Assembly (NCBI GenBank): GCA_021813745.1
Contig: JAKAJO010000135.1
Coordinates: 1-64,000, forward strand
Reading direction: 5' to 3'
Length of the DNA: 64,000 nt
DNA from: Acidobacteriota bacterium
GTDB lineage: Bacteria > Acidobacteriota > Terriglobia > Terriglobales > Acidobacteriaceae
Below are positions 1 to 7,472 of this stretch, piece after piece. The translations under genes were made by a program, and so were the position numbers. Position 1 is the stretch's first letter. The number at the start of each line of letters is the position of its first letter. Below the pieces are notes generated by a model. It saw only the letters and a list, made by a program, of their open reading frames with translations, made no database searches and was not told the DNA's origin.

Positions 1-1
1 G

Positions 2-622
2 GGAACAGTGAGTGCGGTGGGCTCCGATCATTTTGTGGTGAAGACTGAAAAGGGCGTGCGCGCCAATGTCTACTTCAGCGCAAATACACGCATTGTGGAG
101 CAGCAGCTGCCCACGAAGGCAGAAGGACCGGTGGACTGCCTGGCGATGGCCGAAGCCGGGCAGATGGAAGGCACATTGCAGCCGGTGAAGGCGGCAGCGA
201 TTCAGCGGCGGGATGTGATTGTGGCCGGCGGGCGCGTGGATGCGGCGACTGGCCAGGTGGGCGCTGTGGTGATTGCGAAACTGGATCCGGTTTGCGCCAG
301 GCAGGCGAAGGAGCGGGCAAAAGAATACGGGAAGACCTGGCTGGCGGGGCGCGTGACCGCGATTGCAGGGAAGCGCGTGACTCTGGAGACTGTGATGGAT
401 CCGGCGCCTGCGAACTTCACGATCACGGGAGCCACCGTGGTGAAGCGGCAGAAGATGGTGGTGCCGTTGAGCGCAGTGCAGGTGGGCGACATTCTGCGCG
501 TGGATGGGGTGCGGCGGCACGGAGAATTTGCGGCGAGTTCGATTGCGCTGATGGCGCGGTCGCATTTTCCACGCCCCCGTGGAGGGCCGGTGCTGCCCCA
601 TGGCAGCGAGCCGCCGCAGTAA
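2..622 (+). CDS. DUF5666-like protein, 5' end probably outside the window
   Basis: The reading frame is open from base 2; the first start-like codon is a GTG at base 8, so the true N-terminus is probably upstream and the gene is likely partial. The visible 204 residues are rich in short beta-strand patterns (for example AGRVTAIAGKRVTLET near residue 112, and later VGDILRVDG) typical of the DUF5666 small-barrel repeats, here about two copies. No catalytic motif is seen. DUF5666 proteins are usually exported and of unknown function; a signal peptide would lie outside the window. The proline-rich C-terminus looks disordered. It is convergent with the fabG cluster. Confidence 0.7.
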   Translation, partial: GTVSAVGSDHFVVKTEKGVRANVYFSANTRIVEQQLPTKAEGPVDCLAMAEAGQMEGTLQPVKAAAIQRRDVIVAGGRVDAATGQVGAVVIAKLDPVCARQAKERAKEYGKTWLAGRVTAIAGKRVTLETVMDPAPANFTITGATVVKRQKMVVPLSAVQVGDILRVDGVRRHGEFAASSIALMARSHFPRPRGGPVLPHGSEPPQ

Positions 623-654
623 GGCGGCGCAGTCAACGAACAGATTGAAGGATG

Positions 655-847
655 GATTGCGTCCAACGCGTGGCCTGTTGCGCGGCGTGGGGGAGTGCGT
701 CCGGATGGCGGGGCGCAGGGGGGTGCCGCGATGGTGTCCTGCACGGGCAGGCGCAGCATGGCGGGCAGCAGGCTGAACATGCCGAGCAGGTATTGCTCGG
801 ATGCTTCGAGATGAAAAGCATCGAAGGCGAGTTCGCAGAAGCGGGTC
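655..847 (-). pseudogene. Decayed C-terminal fragment of an HDOD/EAL-type signalling protein
   Basis: Directly after the fabG stop, the minus strand translates from about 846 as TRFCELAFDAFHLEASE followed by QYLLGMFSLLPAMLRLP and VQDTIAA. This matches the usual tail of HDOD-domain (YuxH-like) proteins, with FxxGLFSLLDAML and a following ALPL segment. There is no start codon or HDOD core. After IAA the similarity continues only in another frame (LRPAIR), so at least one frameshift is present. I read it as a remnant of a gene whose 5' part was deleted at the fabG junction. The family assignment is from memory of the motif, not a search. Confidence 0.55.
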
Positions 848-1597
848 CTACGCGCCCATGAACATGCCGCCGTTGACGTCGAGGACGTGGCCGGTGATGT
901 AGGCAGCAGCGTCGGAGGCGAGAAAAGCCACCGATTGGGCGATGTCTTCTGCGGTTCCGGGGCGGCCGAGTGGAATGGCGGCCATCATCGCCTCCCGCTG
1001 CTTGTCATCGAGCACAGCGGTCATCGGTGTTTCGATGTATCCGGGGGCGACCGCGTTGGCAGTGATGCCGCGGGAGGCGACCTCGCGGGCGATGGAACGG
1101 GTGAGGCCGATGAGGCCCGCTTTGGACGATGCGTAGTTGACCTGGCCGGCCTGGCCGGTGCGGCCGACGACGCTGGTGATGTTGATGATGCGGCCCCAAC
1201 GGTTTTTGAGCATGGCGGGAAGCAGAGCCTGGGTGAGCAGAAAAGCGCCGGTGAGATTTGTGCTGAGGACGTCATCCCAGTCGGCGCGCTTCATCCGCAT
1301 CATCAGGCCGTCACGGGTGATGCCGGCGTTGTTGACGAGAATTTCGACCTTGCCGTAGCGCTCGAGGACGGCCTTTGCGCCGGATTTGAGGGATTCTTCG
1401 CTGGCGACATCGAGGGTGAAGGCGGCTGCCTGGCCACCGGCAGCGGCGATTTCATCGGCGAGGGCGGCGAGTTTGTTGGCGCTGCGCGCGGCGAGGGCGA
1501 CGGTGGCTCCGGCGCGGGCGAGTTCAAGGGCGCAGGCCCGTCCGATTCCCTGGCTGGCCCCGGTGACCAGCGCGATTCTTCCCTGCAAGGCTGTCAT
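848..1597 (-). CDS. fabG: 3-oxoacyl-[acyl-carrier-protein] reductase
   Basis: This is a 249-residue classical short-chain dehydrogenase that reduces 3-oxoacyl-ACP with NADPH in fatty-acid elongation. The cofactor loop TGASQGIG is at residues 12-19, NNAG at 89-92, and the catalytic tetrad is N114, S142, Y155 and K159. The C-terminal GGMFM segment is typical of FabG. Length is normal for the family. No other fatty-acid synthesis gene adjoins it, so it may be one of several FabG paralogues with a wider substrate range. The stop codon abuts an HDOD-protein remnant. Confidence 0.93.
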   Translation of the reverse strand: MTALQGRIALVTGASQGIGRACALELARAGATVALAARSANKLAALADEIAAAGGQAAAFTLDVASEESLKSGAKAVLERYGKVEILVNNAGITRDGLMMRMKRADWDDVLSTNLTGAFLLTQALLPAMLKNRWGRIINITSVVGRTGQAGQVNYASSKAGLIGLTRSIAREVASRGITANAVAPGYIETPMTAVLDDKQREAMMAAIPLGRPGTAEDIAQSVAFLASDAAAYITGHVLDVNGGMFMGA

Positions 1598-1668
1598 TGT
1601 TGTGCTCCGTGCGTGGCTGCGCTGCGACGCGCTGCCGTGTTTGATTATAGGGGCGCGGAGTGGAGGGC

Positions 1669-2478
1669 CTAGCTGGAAGGCGCAACGGCGATGGAGGTGC
1701 TGCCCGTGGTGACGGCGCGACGGACGGGCTGGGCGGGCCAGACGTAGACGGCGAGGCGGCGGGAATAATGCAGGACGGGTGGCACATCGGGGAGAGTGAT
1801 GCCGATGGAGGCGGCAAGGTCGTTGCGGTGGATCTCTGCTTCGGCATCCTCAAGAGGCCAGGGGACGTGATGGATGTTGGCGCGGACGAGGTTCCCCATG
1901 CGGTCATGGGTGAAGAGACAGTAGCGCTCGGTGAGGAAATGCTCGAGGGTGCCGGGGCGGCTTTCGGCGAGGCGACGGGTGGGGCCGAGGCCGCGATAGC
2001 GAGCGATGAAGAGCACGGGACGACTGGCAAAGCGGCGGCGAGAGAAGTAGGAAAACTCGCGCTCGGAACGCTGCTCGATGCGCATTTCGGACCAGAAGTA
2101 GGGCAGGTGATAGAACCCGCGAGCAACTGCGACAGCAAGGAGGCTGGCGGCATCCAGGGAAAAGAAATAAACCCCCTGGGCTCCTGTGCGCGGATCGCGG
2201 ACATAGGTGCGGAGGTTTAGCTCGGGAAACTGGCGGGCACCGGGAATGGGTGGGACGCCGCGGATTTTGATGCGGTCCATCCAGAAGGGAACGACGCCGA
2301 GCCACGCCGAGCCCTGGAAAGTATCAACCTGAAGGCCATCGGGCAGGTGGGTTGCGATTTGAGCGGGGGCGATGGGCCAATGAGCGAAAAGTAGATCATT
2401 CCATCGCTGGGTCATGATCCAGCGGCCCGAAGGTAACGGCCGGGGGCGCTGTGAAGTGCGCACTTTAATCTCCCGCAT
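1669..2478 (-). CDS. DUF2071 (YqjF-like) family protein
   Basis: The protein is 269 residues if started at the ATG complementary to 2476-2478. That start keeps the segment RPRPLPSGRWIMTQRWNDLL, which matches the usual DUF2071 N-terminus; a later ATG at 2415 would remove it. The family signature LLFAHWPI, the stretch TFQGSAWLGVVPFWM and LRTYVRDPRTGAQGVYFFSLD are all present. DUF2071 proteins are cytosolic, often related to acetoacetate-decarboxylase-like folds, and have no established reaction. It is divergent from thyX, with only about 75 bp between the two starts. Confidence 0.85.
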   Translation of the reverse strand: MREIKVRTSQRPRPLPSGRWIMTQRWNDLLFAHWPIAPAQIATHLPDGLQVDTFQGSAWLGVVPFWMDRIKIRGVPPIPGARQFPELNLRTYVRDPRTGAQGVYFFSLDAASLLAVAVARGFYHLPYFWSEMRIEQRSEREFSYFSRRRFASRPVLFIARYRGLGPTRRLAESRPGTLEHFLTERYCLFTHDRMGNLVRANIHHVPWPLEDAEAEIHRNDLAASIGITLPDVPPVLHYSRRLAVYVWPAQPVRRAVTTGSTSIAVAPSS

Positions 2479-2553
2479 TGGACCCATTCTCCCGCCTACA
2501 ACCATTGGACGCGAACCGCTGGCGAAGAGGCTCAGGAAAACGCCGGCGCATTC

Positions 2554-4170
2554 ATGTCGTATTCTGTTCGCGAGCCTACACAGATGTCCAGTAAATCTTT
2601 TCCAGGCGGAAACGCCCGTAATCAGACGGAAGTTTATGCGGTGCATGGGGCTGACCCCGAAGTGCTGGCCTACGCGATGGCCAAATATTCGCGGTCGGCG
2701 CTCTCCATGCGGGAGTCGCTGGCGGAGATCAGCGCGCAGCGGGCCGAGCAGTTCCTCAACACCTTTTATTTCCAGTACGGTCACCGGTCGATTGCCGATC
2801 TGGCGCATATTGCGTTTGCGGTGGAGCGGCTGAGCCTGCTGGCGGCGATTGTGCTGGTGGACGAGCAGCGCTGGGACGGGCAGGAGCGGTCGACTCGGTA
2901 CCAGAATTTTCTGAAGTCTGGCTGGTATCTTCCTGATTTTGGTGGAGATGCTGCGTCCGAAGCGCTGTACAAGGAAACGGTCGAGGATTTGTTTGCGGCC
3001 TATGAGAGGACGACGACGGCGGTGCTTTCGGCGCTGGAAAGGCGCGTGGCCAGGCCGGAGGCGATGAAGCCGGAGAGCTATGCGCGGACGTTGAAGGCAC
3101 GGGCCTTTGATGTGGCGCGGTATCTGCTGCCGCTGGCGACGAATACTTCGCTGGGGCAGATTGTGAATGCGCGGACGCTGGAGACACAGGTGTCGCGGTT
3201 GCTTTCGCACCCTGCGGCGGAGGTGCGCGAGCTTGGCCTGAAACTGCGCGAGGCGGCGACAGGTGCGGCGTGGAATGTGAATGCACAAGCAGGCGCGGCG
3301 CTTGTGGAGAAACTGGCCGGGCAGCCCGAGCTGGCGGCCGAGGCGGCGAATCTGCTGACACGCGAGGTAAAGACCGCGCCGACACTGGTGAAGTACGCCG
3401 AGGCGAACCCGTACCTGATGGAGACGCAAGCAGAGCTGGCGCAGGCGGCGAAGGAACTTCTGGGCGGCATGGCGATTGCCGAGGCTCCTCTGGTGGACCT
3501 GGTGGAGCGGACGGAATCGCTCGAAGTGGAGCTGGCGGCGACGCTGTTGTATGCAGCAAGCCACTACCCCTACCGGCAGATTCGCGACGCGGCGGCCTCA
3601 TGGACGGGGGCGCGTGTGAGCGAGGTGATCGACATGGGCCTTAAGCACCGCGGCAAGCATGATGAGTTGCTGCGGGCGTTTCATGCGGGCGCGGCCCTGC
3701 GGTTCGACATTTTGATGGATGTGGGTGGCTTTCGGGACATGCACCGGCACCGGAGGGTGACACAGATTTTGCAGGGATTCACGGCACTCCATGGATACGA
3801 GACGCCGGTGGTGGGCGATCTAGGGCCGGAGGTGAATCTGCTGGCCGAGGCAGGCGTGCTGGACGATTATCGGAAGTCCGTGGACGCGGCCCATGCGGCG
3901 AGCGCGCGGATTGCGGCGGGCAGTGCGGCGGAGGCTGTGCAGTCGGCGCAGTACGTGCTGCCGCTGGCGACGCGGGTGCGGTGCCTGTTCAAGATGGATT
4001 TTGCCGAGGCGCAGTACATCAGCGAGCTGCGGTCGGGGGTGGCGGGACACTTCAGCTACCGCCGTGTGGCGTGGGAGATGTATCGGGCACTGGAGCGACA
4101 GCATCCGACGCTGGCGCGGCATGTGCGCGTGACGGACTTCACGAAGCCGATTGACCTGCTGCAGCGGTAA
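2554..4170 (+). CDS. thyX: Long tandem-type FAD-dependent thymidylate synthase
   Basis: The protein has 538 residues, about twice the length of a standard ThyX (220-250). The N-terminal half has GHRSIADLAH (76-85) and QERSTRY (110-116), the equivalents of the HxSxxEH and SxRY elements. The C-terminal half has HRHRRVTQ (397-404) and a second ThyX-like ending (AEAQYISELR, then HFSYRRVAWEMY). ThyX makes dTMP from dUMP with methylene-tetrahydrofolate, FAD and NADPH. The canonical RHRxxS motif is not intact in either half, so the active site may be split across the two. An alternative start is the ATG at 2584; neither has a clear ribosome site. The last 37 coding bases recur downstream. Confidence 0.85.
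   Translation: MSYSVREPTQMSSKSFPGGNARNQTEVYAVHGADPEVLAYAMAKYSRSALSMRESLAEISAQRAEQFLNTFYFQYGHRSIADLAHIAFAVERLSLLAAIVLVDEQRWDGQERSTRYQNFLKSGWYLPDFGGDAASEALYKETVEDLFAAYERTTTAVLSALERRVARPEAMKPESYARTLKARAFDVARYLLPLATNTSLGQIVNARTLETQVSRLLSHPAAEVRELGLKLREAATGAAWNVNAQAGAALVEKLAGQPELAAEAANLLTREVKTAPTLVKYAEANPYLMETQAELAQAAKELLGGMAIAEAPLVDLVERTESLEVELAATLLYAASHYPYRQIRDAAASWTGARVSEVIDMGLKHRGKHDELLRAFHAGAALRFDILMDVGGFRDMHRHRRVTQILQGFTALHGYETPVVGDLGPEVNLLAEAGVLDDYRKSVDAAHAASARIAAGSAAEAVQSAQYVLPLATRVRCLFKMDFAEAQYISELRSGVAGHFSYRRVAWEMYRALERQHPTLARHVRVTDFTKPIDLLQR
4130..4166 (+). repeat. 37-bp direct repeat, copy 1 (3' end of thyX)
   Basis: These are the last 12 sense codons of thyX, ending just before its final codon base and stop. 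The same 37 bases occur perfectly at 4626-4662, 496 bp downstream. The two copies flank the DUF1330 gene. Confidence 0.95.
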
Positions 4171-4219
4171 GTCGGCGCGTTCGATTCGTTCGCCCATGGG
4201 GCGGAGGAGGTGAGGCAGC

Positions 4220-4606
4220 ATGCAAGTGAGAGTGCCTCTCGTTGCAATCTGTGTCCTCGCGTTGCTGGAGGGAGCGGCCGGTCTGCATGCGGCTCCTCCC
4301 AAAGGCTATGCCGTTGCGGAGATTACGGTGAGGAACCCGGTTGCCTACAAGAAATACCTGGCCGCCGTGACGCCTGTGGTGGCTCAGTTTGGCGGGAACT
4401 ATCTTGTGAGAGCCGGGCGAGTGATCCCATTGGAGGGTCAGGCTCCGACGGGGCGATTCATTGTGATTGAGTTTCCGAGCCTGGCGGTTGCGCAGCAGTT
4501 TGAAAATTCCTCTCAATACAGGGCCATTGCGGCGTTGCGCAAGAAGGCCGCGCGGACGCGGCTGTTTCTCGTGGAAGGTTCTGCCGATGTTCCGTCGCGC
4601 CGGTAG
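4220..4606 (+). CDS. Exported DUF1330 protein
   Basis: The protein has 128 residues. Residues 1-24 form a signal peptide (MQVRVPLVAICVLALLEGAAG, ending near LHA). The remainder is a DUF1330 ferredoxin-like-fold domain, recognisable by KGYAVAEITVRNPVAYKKYL, then GGNYLVRAG, then FIVIEFPSLAVAQQF. DUF1330 proteins are usually cytosolic and uncharacterised, so the signal peptide points to a periplasmic version. A ribosome site (GGAGGAGG) sits at about 4201-4208, a little far from the ATG. The gene lies between two copies of the thyX 3' end, which suggests insertion or duplication-linked arrival. Confidence 0.85.
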   Translation: MQVRVPLVAICVLALLEGAAGLHAAPPKGYAVAEITVRNPVAYKKYLAAVTPVVAQFGGNYLVRAGRVIPLEGQAPTGRFIVIEFPSLAVAQQFENSSQYRAIAALRKKAARTRLFLVEGSADVPSRR

Positions 4607-4665
4607 GGCACGCGGGATATGCGGTTGACGGACTTCACGAAGCCGATTGACCTGCTGCAGCGCTG
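4607..4665 (+). pseudogene. Duplicate thyX C-terminal remnant (repeat copy 2)
   Basis: Immediately after the DUF1330 stop, and in the same frame, the sequence reads GTRDMRLTDFTKPIDLLQR then stop. The end of ThyX reads ARHVRVTDFTKPIDLLQR then stop. The perfect 37-bp match is at 4626-4662; upstream of it similarity continues with substitutions (RDMRL against RHVRV). No start exists. It appears to be the tail of a second, slightly different thyX allele left by recombination. Confidence 0.75.
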
Positions 4666-4670
4666 AGGGG

Positions 4671-5993
4671 TTAGTCTTCGGCCGCGGCTCGGAGGGCTTG
4701 TGCCTGCTGCGGGCGGAGGGCTTCCGATGTGAGCTCATCGATGCGGCGGAGGCTGGGAAAGAGTCCGGCCCAGACGGCGGCGACGACGAGTGCGCCGATT
4801 CCGCCGTAAACGGTGGCGCGCACGGCTCCCCACCACTGCGCGGTCAGGCCGCTTTCAAATTCGCCAAGCTCATTGGATGCGCCGATGAAGAGCGAGTTGA
4901 CGGCGCTGACTCGGCCGCGCATCTCCGGGGGCGTGGCGAGCTGGAGCAGTGAACCGCGGATGATGACGCTGATGGTGTCGGATGCTCCTGCGATGGCGAG
5001 CGCGAACAGGCTGAGCCAGAGGCTGCGCGAAATGCCGAAGAGGATGGTGGCAGCGCCAAGGATACTGACGCAGACAAACATGCGCTGACCGGCACGGCGG
5101 CTGATGGGGAAGCGAGCCATAACGAGGGACATGGTGACTGCACCGAGGGCCGGAGCGGCGCGCAGCATGCCGAGTCCGCGTGGGCCGGTGTGGAGGATTT
5201 CGCTGGCGAAGATGGGCATGAGCGCGACGGCTCCGCCGAGGAGCATGACGAAGAGGTCAAGTGAGAAAGCGCCGAGGAGAAGGTTCATGCTCCAGACGTA
5301 GCGAAAGCCGGCGAGGAGGACCTTGACGGAGAGATCGCGTTGTTCGAGGCGGCCGAGGCGGACCTTGAGGCTGCCGATGAGAACAAGAAACCAGATTTGT
5401 GAGGCGATGGTGCAGGCGTAGACGATGCCGCCGCCTTCCATATGGGCGCGGGGCCACCAGCGGTCGATGGGAAGCGTGTAGAGGATACCGCCGAGCGCCG
5501 GGCCTGTGATGTTGGCGAACTGAAAGATGGCTCCGCCCCAGGTGACGGCGTTGACGAAGTGCTTTTCCGGGACGAGGTGGGGAATCAGGGCCGAGCTTGC
5601 CGGGCCGGAAAAGGCGCGGCCGGTTCCGATAAAAAAGAGCACGACATAGATGGGCAGGACGGACTGGAGTCCGGTGTGCGCGAAGTGAAGCAGGGCAAGC
5701 GTACAAAAGACCTGAAGGCCGTAGCAAATGAGAATGACCCTGCGGCGATCAAAGCGGTCGGCGACGTGCCCCGAGGGCAGCAAAAAGAGCAGACCGGGAA
5801 GAAAGAGGGCGAGGCCGGTATAGCCGAGATCGATGGCGCGGTGGGTGATGGAGTAGACCTGCCAGGCAACGGCGACCGCCTGCGCCTCAGCACCGAGGAT
5901 GACAGCGCCGCGCGCGAGCTGGTACCGGCGGAAATCACTTGATGCGAAGGCTTCCAGACCACGCCGGGGAAGGTTGGGGGAAGATAAGCCCAT
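4671..5993 (-). CDS. MFS transporter, EntS/MFS_3-like
   Basis: This is a 440-residue inner-membrane protein with about 12 hydrophobic helices. The N-terminal region FRRYQLARGAVILGAEAQAVAVAWQVY and the loop GHVADRFDRRRVI (MFS motif A) match the MFS_3/enterobactin-exporter-like group, as does the later SGPASSALIPHLV segment. Such carriers are proton-driven exporters of siderophores or drugs, but the substrate cannot be read from sequence. It is divergent from another MFS gene with only 16 bp between the starts. The stop is 6 bp beyond the thyX remnant. Confidence 0.85.
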   Translation of the reverse strand: MGLSSPNLPRRGLEAFASSDFRRYQLARGAVILGAEAQAVAVAWQVYSITHRAIDLGYTGLALFLPGLLFLLPSGHVADRFDRRRVILICYGLQVFCTLALLHFAHTGLQSVLPIYVVLFFIGTGRAFSGPASSALIPHLVPEKHFVNAVTWGGAIFQFANITGPALGGILYTLPIDRWWPRAHMEGGGIVYACTIASQIWFLVLIGSLKVRLGRLEQRDLSVKVLLAGFRYVWSMNLLLGAFSLDLFVMLLGGAVALMPIFASEILHTGPRGLGMLRAAPALGAVTMSLVMARFPISRRAGQRMFVCVSILGAATILFGISRSLWLSLFALAIAGASDTISVIIRGSLLQLATPPEMRGRVSAVNSLFIGASNELGEFESGLTAQWWGAVRATVYGGIGALVVAAVWAGLFPSLRRIDELTSEALRPQQAQALRAAAED

Positions 5994-6009
5994 CTGTGCT
6001 TAGGTTAAC

Positions 6010-7290
6010 GTGCCGGGACGGTGCGGGAGGCGCAACCCACGGCAGCTTGCTCAATTATTCTGGAATTTGACCCCAGGTTCTGCAGATCGCACTTTTCCCA
6101 GCCCACTGGCCGCGGCGGCGGTGGCATTGTGCGGCGTGTGCGCTTTTCTGGAGCTCTACTGCACACAACCGCTGCTGCCGCTGTTGGAAGGCGTCTTTCA
6201 TGCGTCAAAGACGGCGGTGGGGCTGACGGTGTCGGCTGCGACGCTGGGGGTGGCGATGTCTGCCCCGCTATTTGGTGCGCTGGCGGAGCGGCTGCCGCGC
6301 AAGCACGTGATTGTGGGATCGCTGCTTGGCATTTGCCTGCCGACGTTTCTGGCGGCGAGCGCCACCTCACTCTGGCAGTTGGTGCTTTGGCGGTTCTTGC
6401 AGGGGGTGACGGTGCCTGGCGTGGTGGCGGTGGTGATCACCTACGTGGGCGAGGAATGGCCGCCAGAGCGCGTGGCGCTGATTATGAGCTTCTATGTGAG
6501 CGGGACGGCGTTGGGCGGATTTACGGGGCGGTTTGTGGCGGGTGTGCTGGCGGACTGGTGGAACTGGCGGGCGAGCTTTCTGGCGCTGGGCGGAGTGGCG
6601 CTGGCCGGCGCGACGATGGTGGCGTTGTGGCTACCCAGGGGGCACGGGCGCGAGGGCGTGGTCCATGGAACGGAAGTGCTTCCGAAGTTTCCGTACCAGG
6701 TGCAGGCGTTGTTTCGATTACCTCGGCTGGTTGCGACCTTTGCGGTTGGATTTAACGTCCTGTTTTCGCTGGTGGGCGTGTTTACGTGGATCACATTTCA
6801 TTTGGCGGCTTCGCCGTATGGGCTGTCAACGACGGCACTGAGTTCGCTGTTTTTTGTCTATCTGATTGGGCTGGTGGTGACGCCGATTGCAGGATGGGTG
6901 ATTACGCGGGTCGGGCTGCGGGCGGGGATTACGGGAGCCATCTGCATTTCCATCACAGGCGTGCTGCTGACGCTGGCGCGACCGCTGCCGGTGATTCTGG
7001 CGGGGCTGGCGATGTTGTGCTCGGGGGTGTTTATTGCGCAGACGGCGAACAGCAGCAATCTGCGCGTGGCTGCCCCTGCGGGCGCGCGTGTCACCGCGGC
7101 GGGGCTGTACATCACGTCGTATTACATGGGGGGTACGGCGGCGGGCGTGGTGCCGGGGATCTTCTGGGCGCTGGGGAAGTGGCCGGCGTGCGTGGCGTTT
7201 ATTGTTGCCATGGAACTGATTGCGCTGGCGATTGCTCTGGTGAGTTGGCGGGCGCCGCGGCAGGCGGCGGCGGAGCTTCCCGCTGGTTAG
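6010..7290 (+). CDS. MFS transporter, YnfM-like
   Basis: This is a 426-residue major-facilitator protein with about 12 membrane segments. It carries ELYCTQPLLPLL near the start and motif A as GALAERLPRKHVI, typical of the YnfM/arabinose-efflux-like branch (QPLLP signature). The substrate is unknown; family members export sugars or drugs. The start is a GTG at 6010; about 40 residues precede the first helix, so a later start is possible. It is divergent from the preceding MFS gene. Confidence 0.85.
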   Translation: MPGRCGRRNPRQLAQLFWNLTPGSADRTFPSPLAAAAVALCGVCAFLELYCTQPLLPLLEGVFHASKTAVGLTVSAATLGVAMSAPLFGALAERLPRKHVIVGSLLGICLPTFLAASATSLWQLVLWRFLQGVTVPGVVAVVITYVGEEWPPERVALIMSFYVSGTALGGFTGRFVAGVLADWWNWRASFLALGGVALAGATMVALWLPRGHGREGVVHGTEVLPKFPYQVQALFRLPRLVATFAVGFNVLFSLVGVFTWITFHLAASPYGLSTTALSSLFFVYLIGLVVTPIAGWVITRVGLRAGITGAICISITGVLLTLARPLPVILAGLAMLCSGVFIAQTANSSNLRVAAPAGARVTAAGLYITSYYMGGTAAGVVPGIFWALGKWPACVAFIVAMELIALAIALVSWRAPRQAAAELPAG

Positions 7291-7472
7291 GACGGCTGCC
7301 GTGAAACGATGAACCCTGTGACACACCTGGGGAATCTAAAGTGAGGTCAGACGTTCGTTTGAAGTAAGAGCGCAGGAATCTGCAAGCGGGTGGCTTTGCC
7401 GCTTTGCGGGACCGAATTCTCCATGCGCAACCCGATCAATCAGACTTTGTATTGAATTTCCGAGGAGCAGTT

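Noticed and set aside
202..780. 192-residue minus frame across the DUF5666 gene
   Set aside because: Only the part upstream of about 680 is meaningful (HDOD tail); the rest is antisense to the real gene with no motif.
1669..3564. Very long minus frame opening far upstream of DUF2071
   Set aside because: Its upper two thirds are antisense to thyX and are basic low-complexity text; only the lower part has family motifs.
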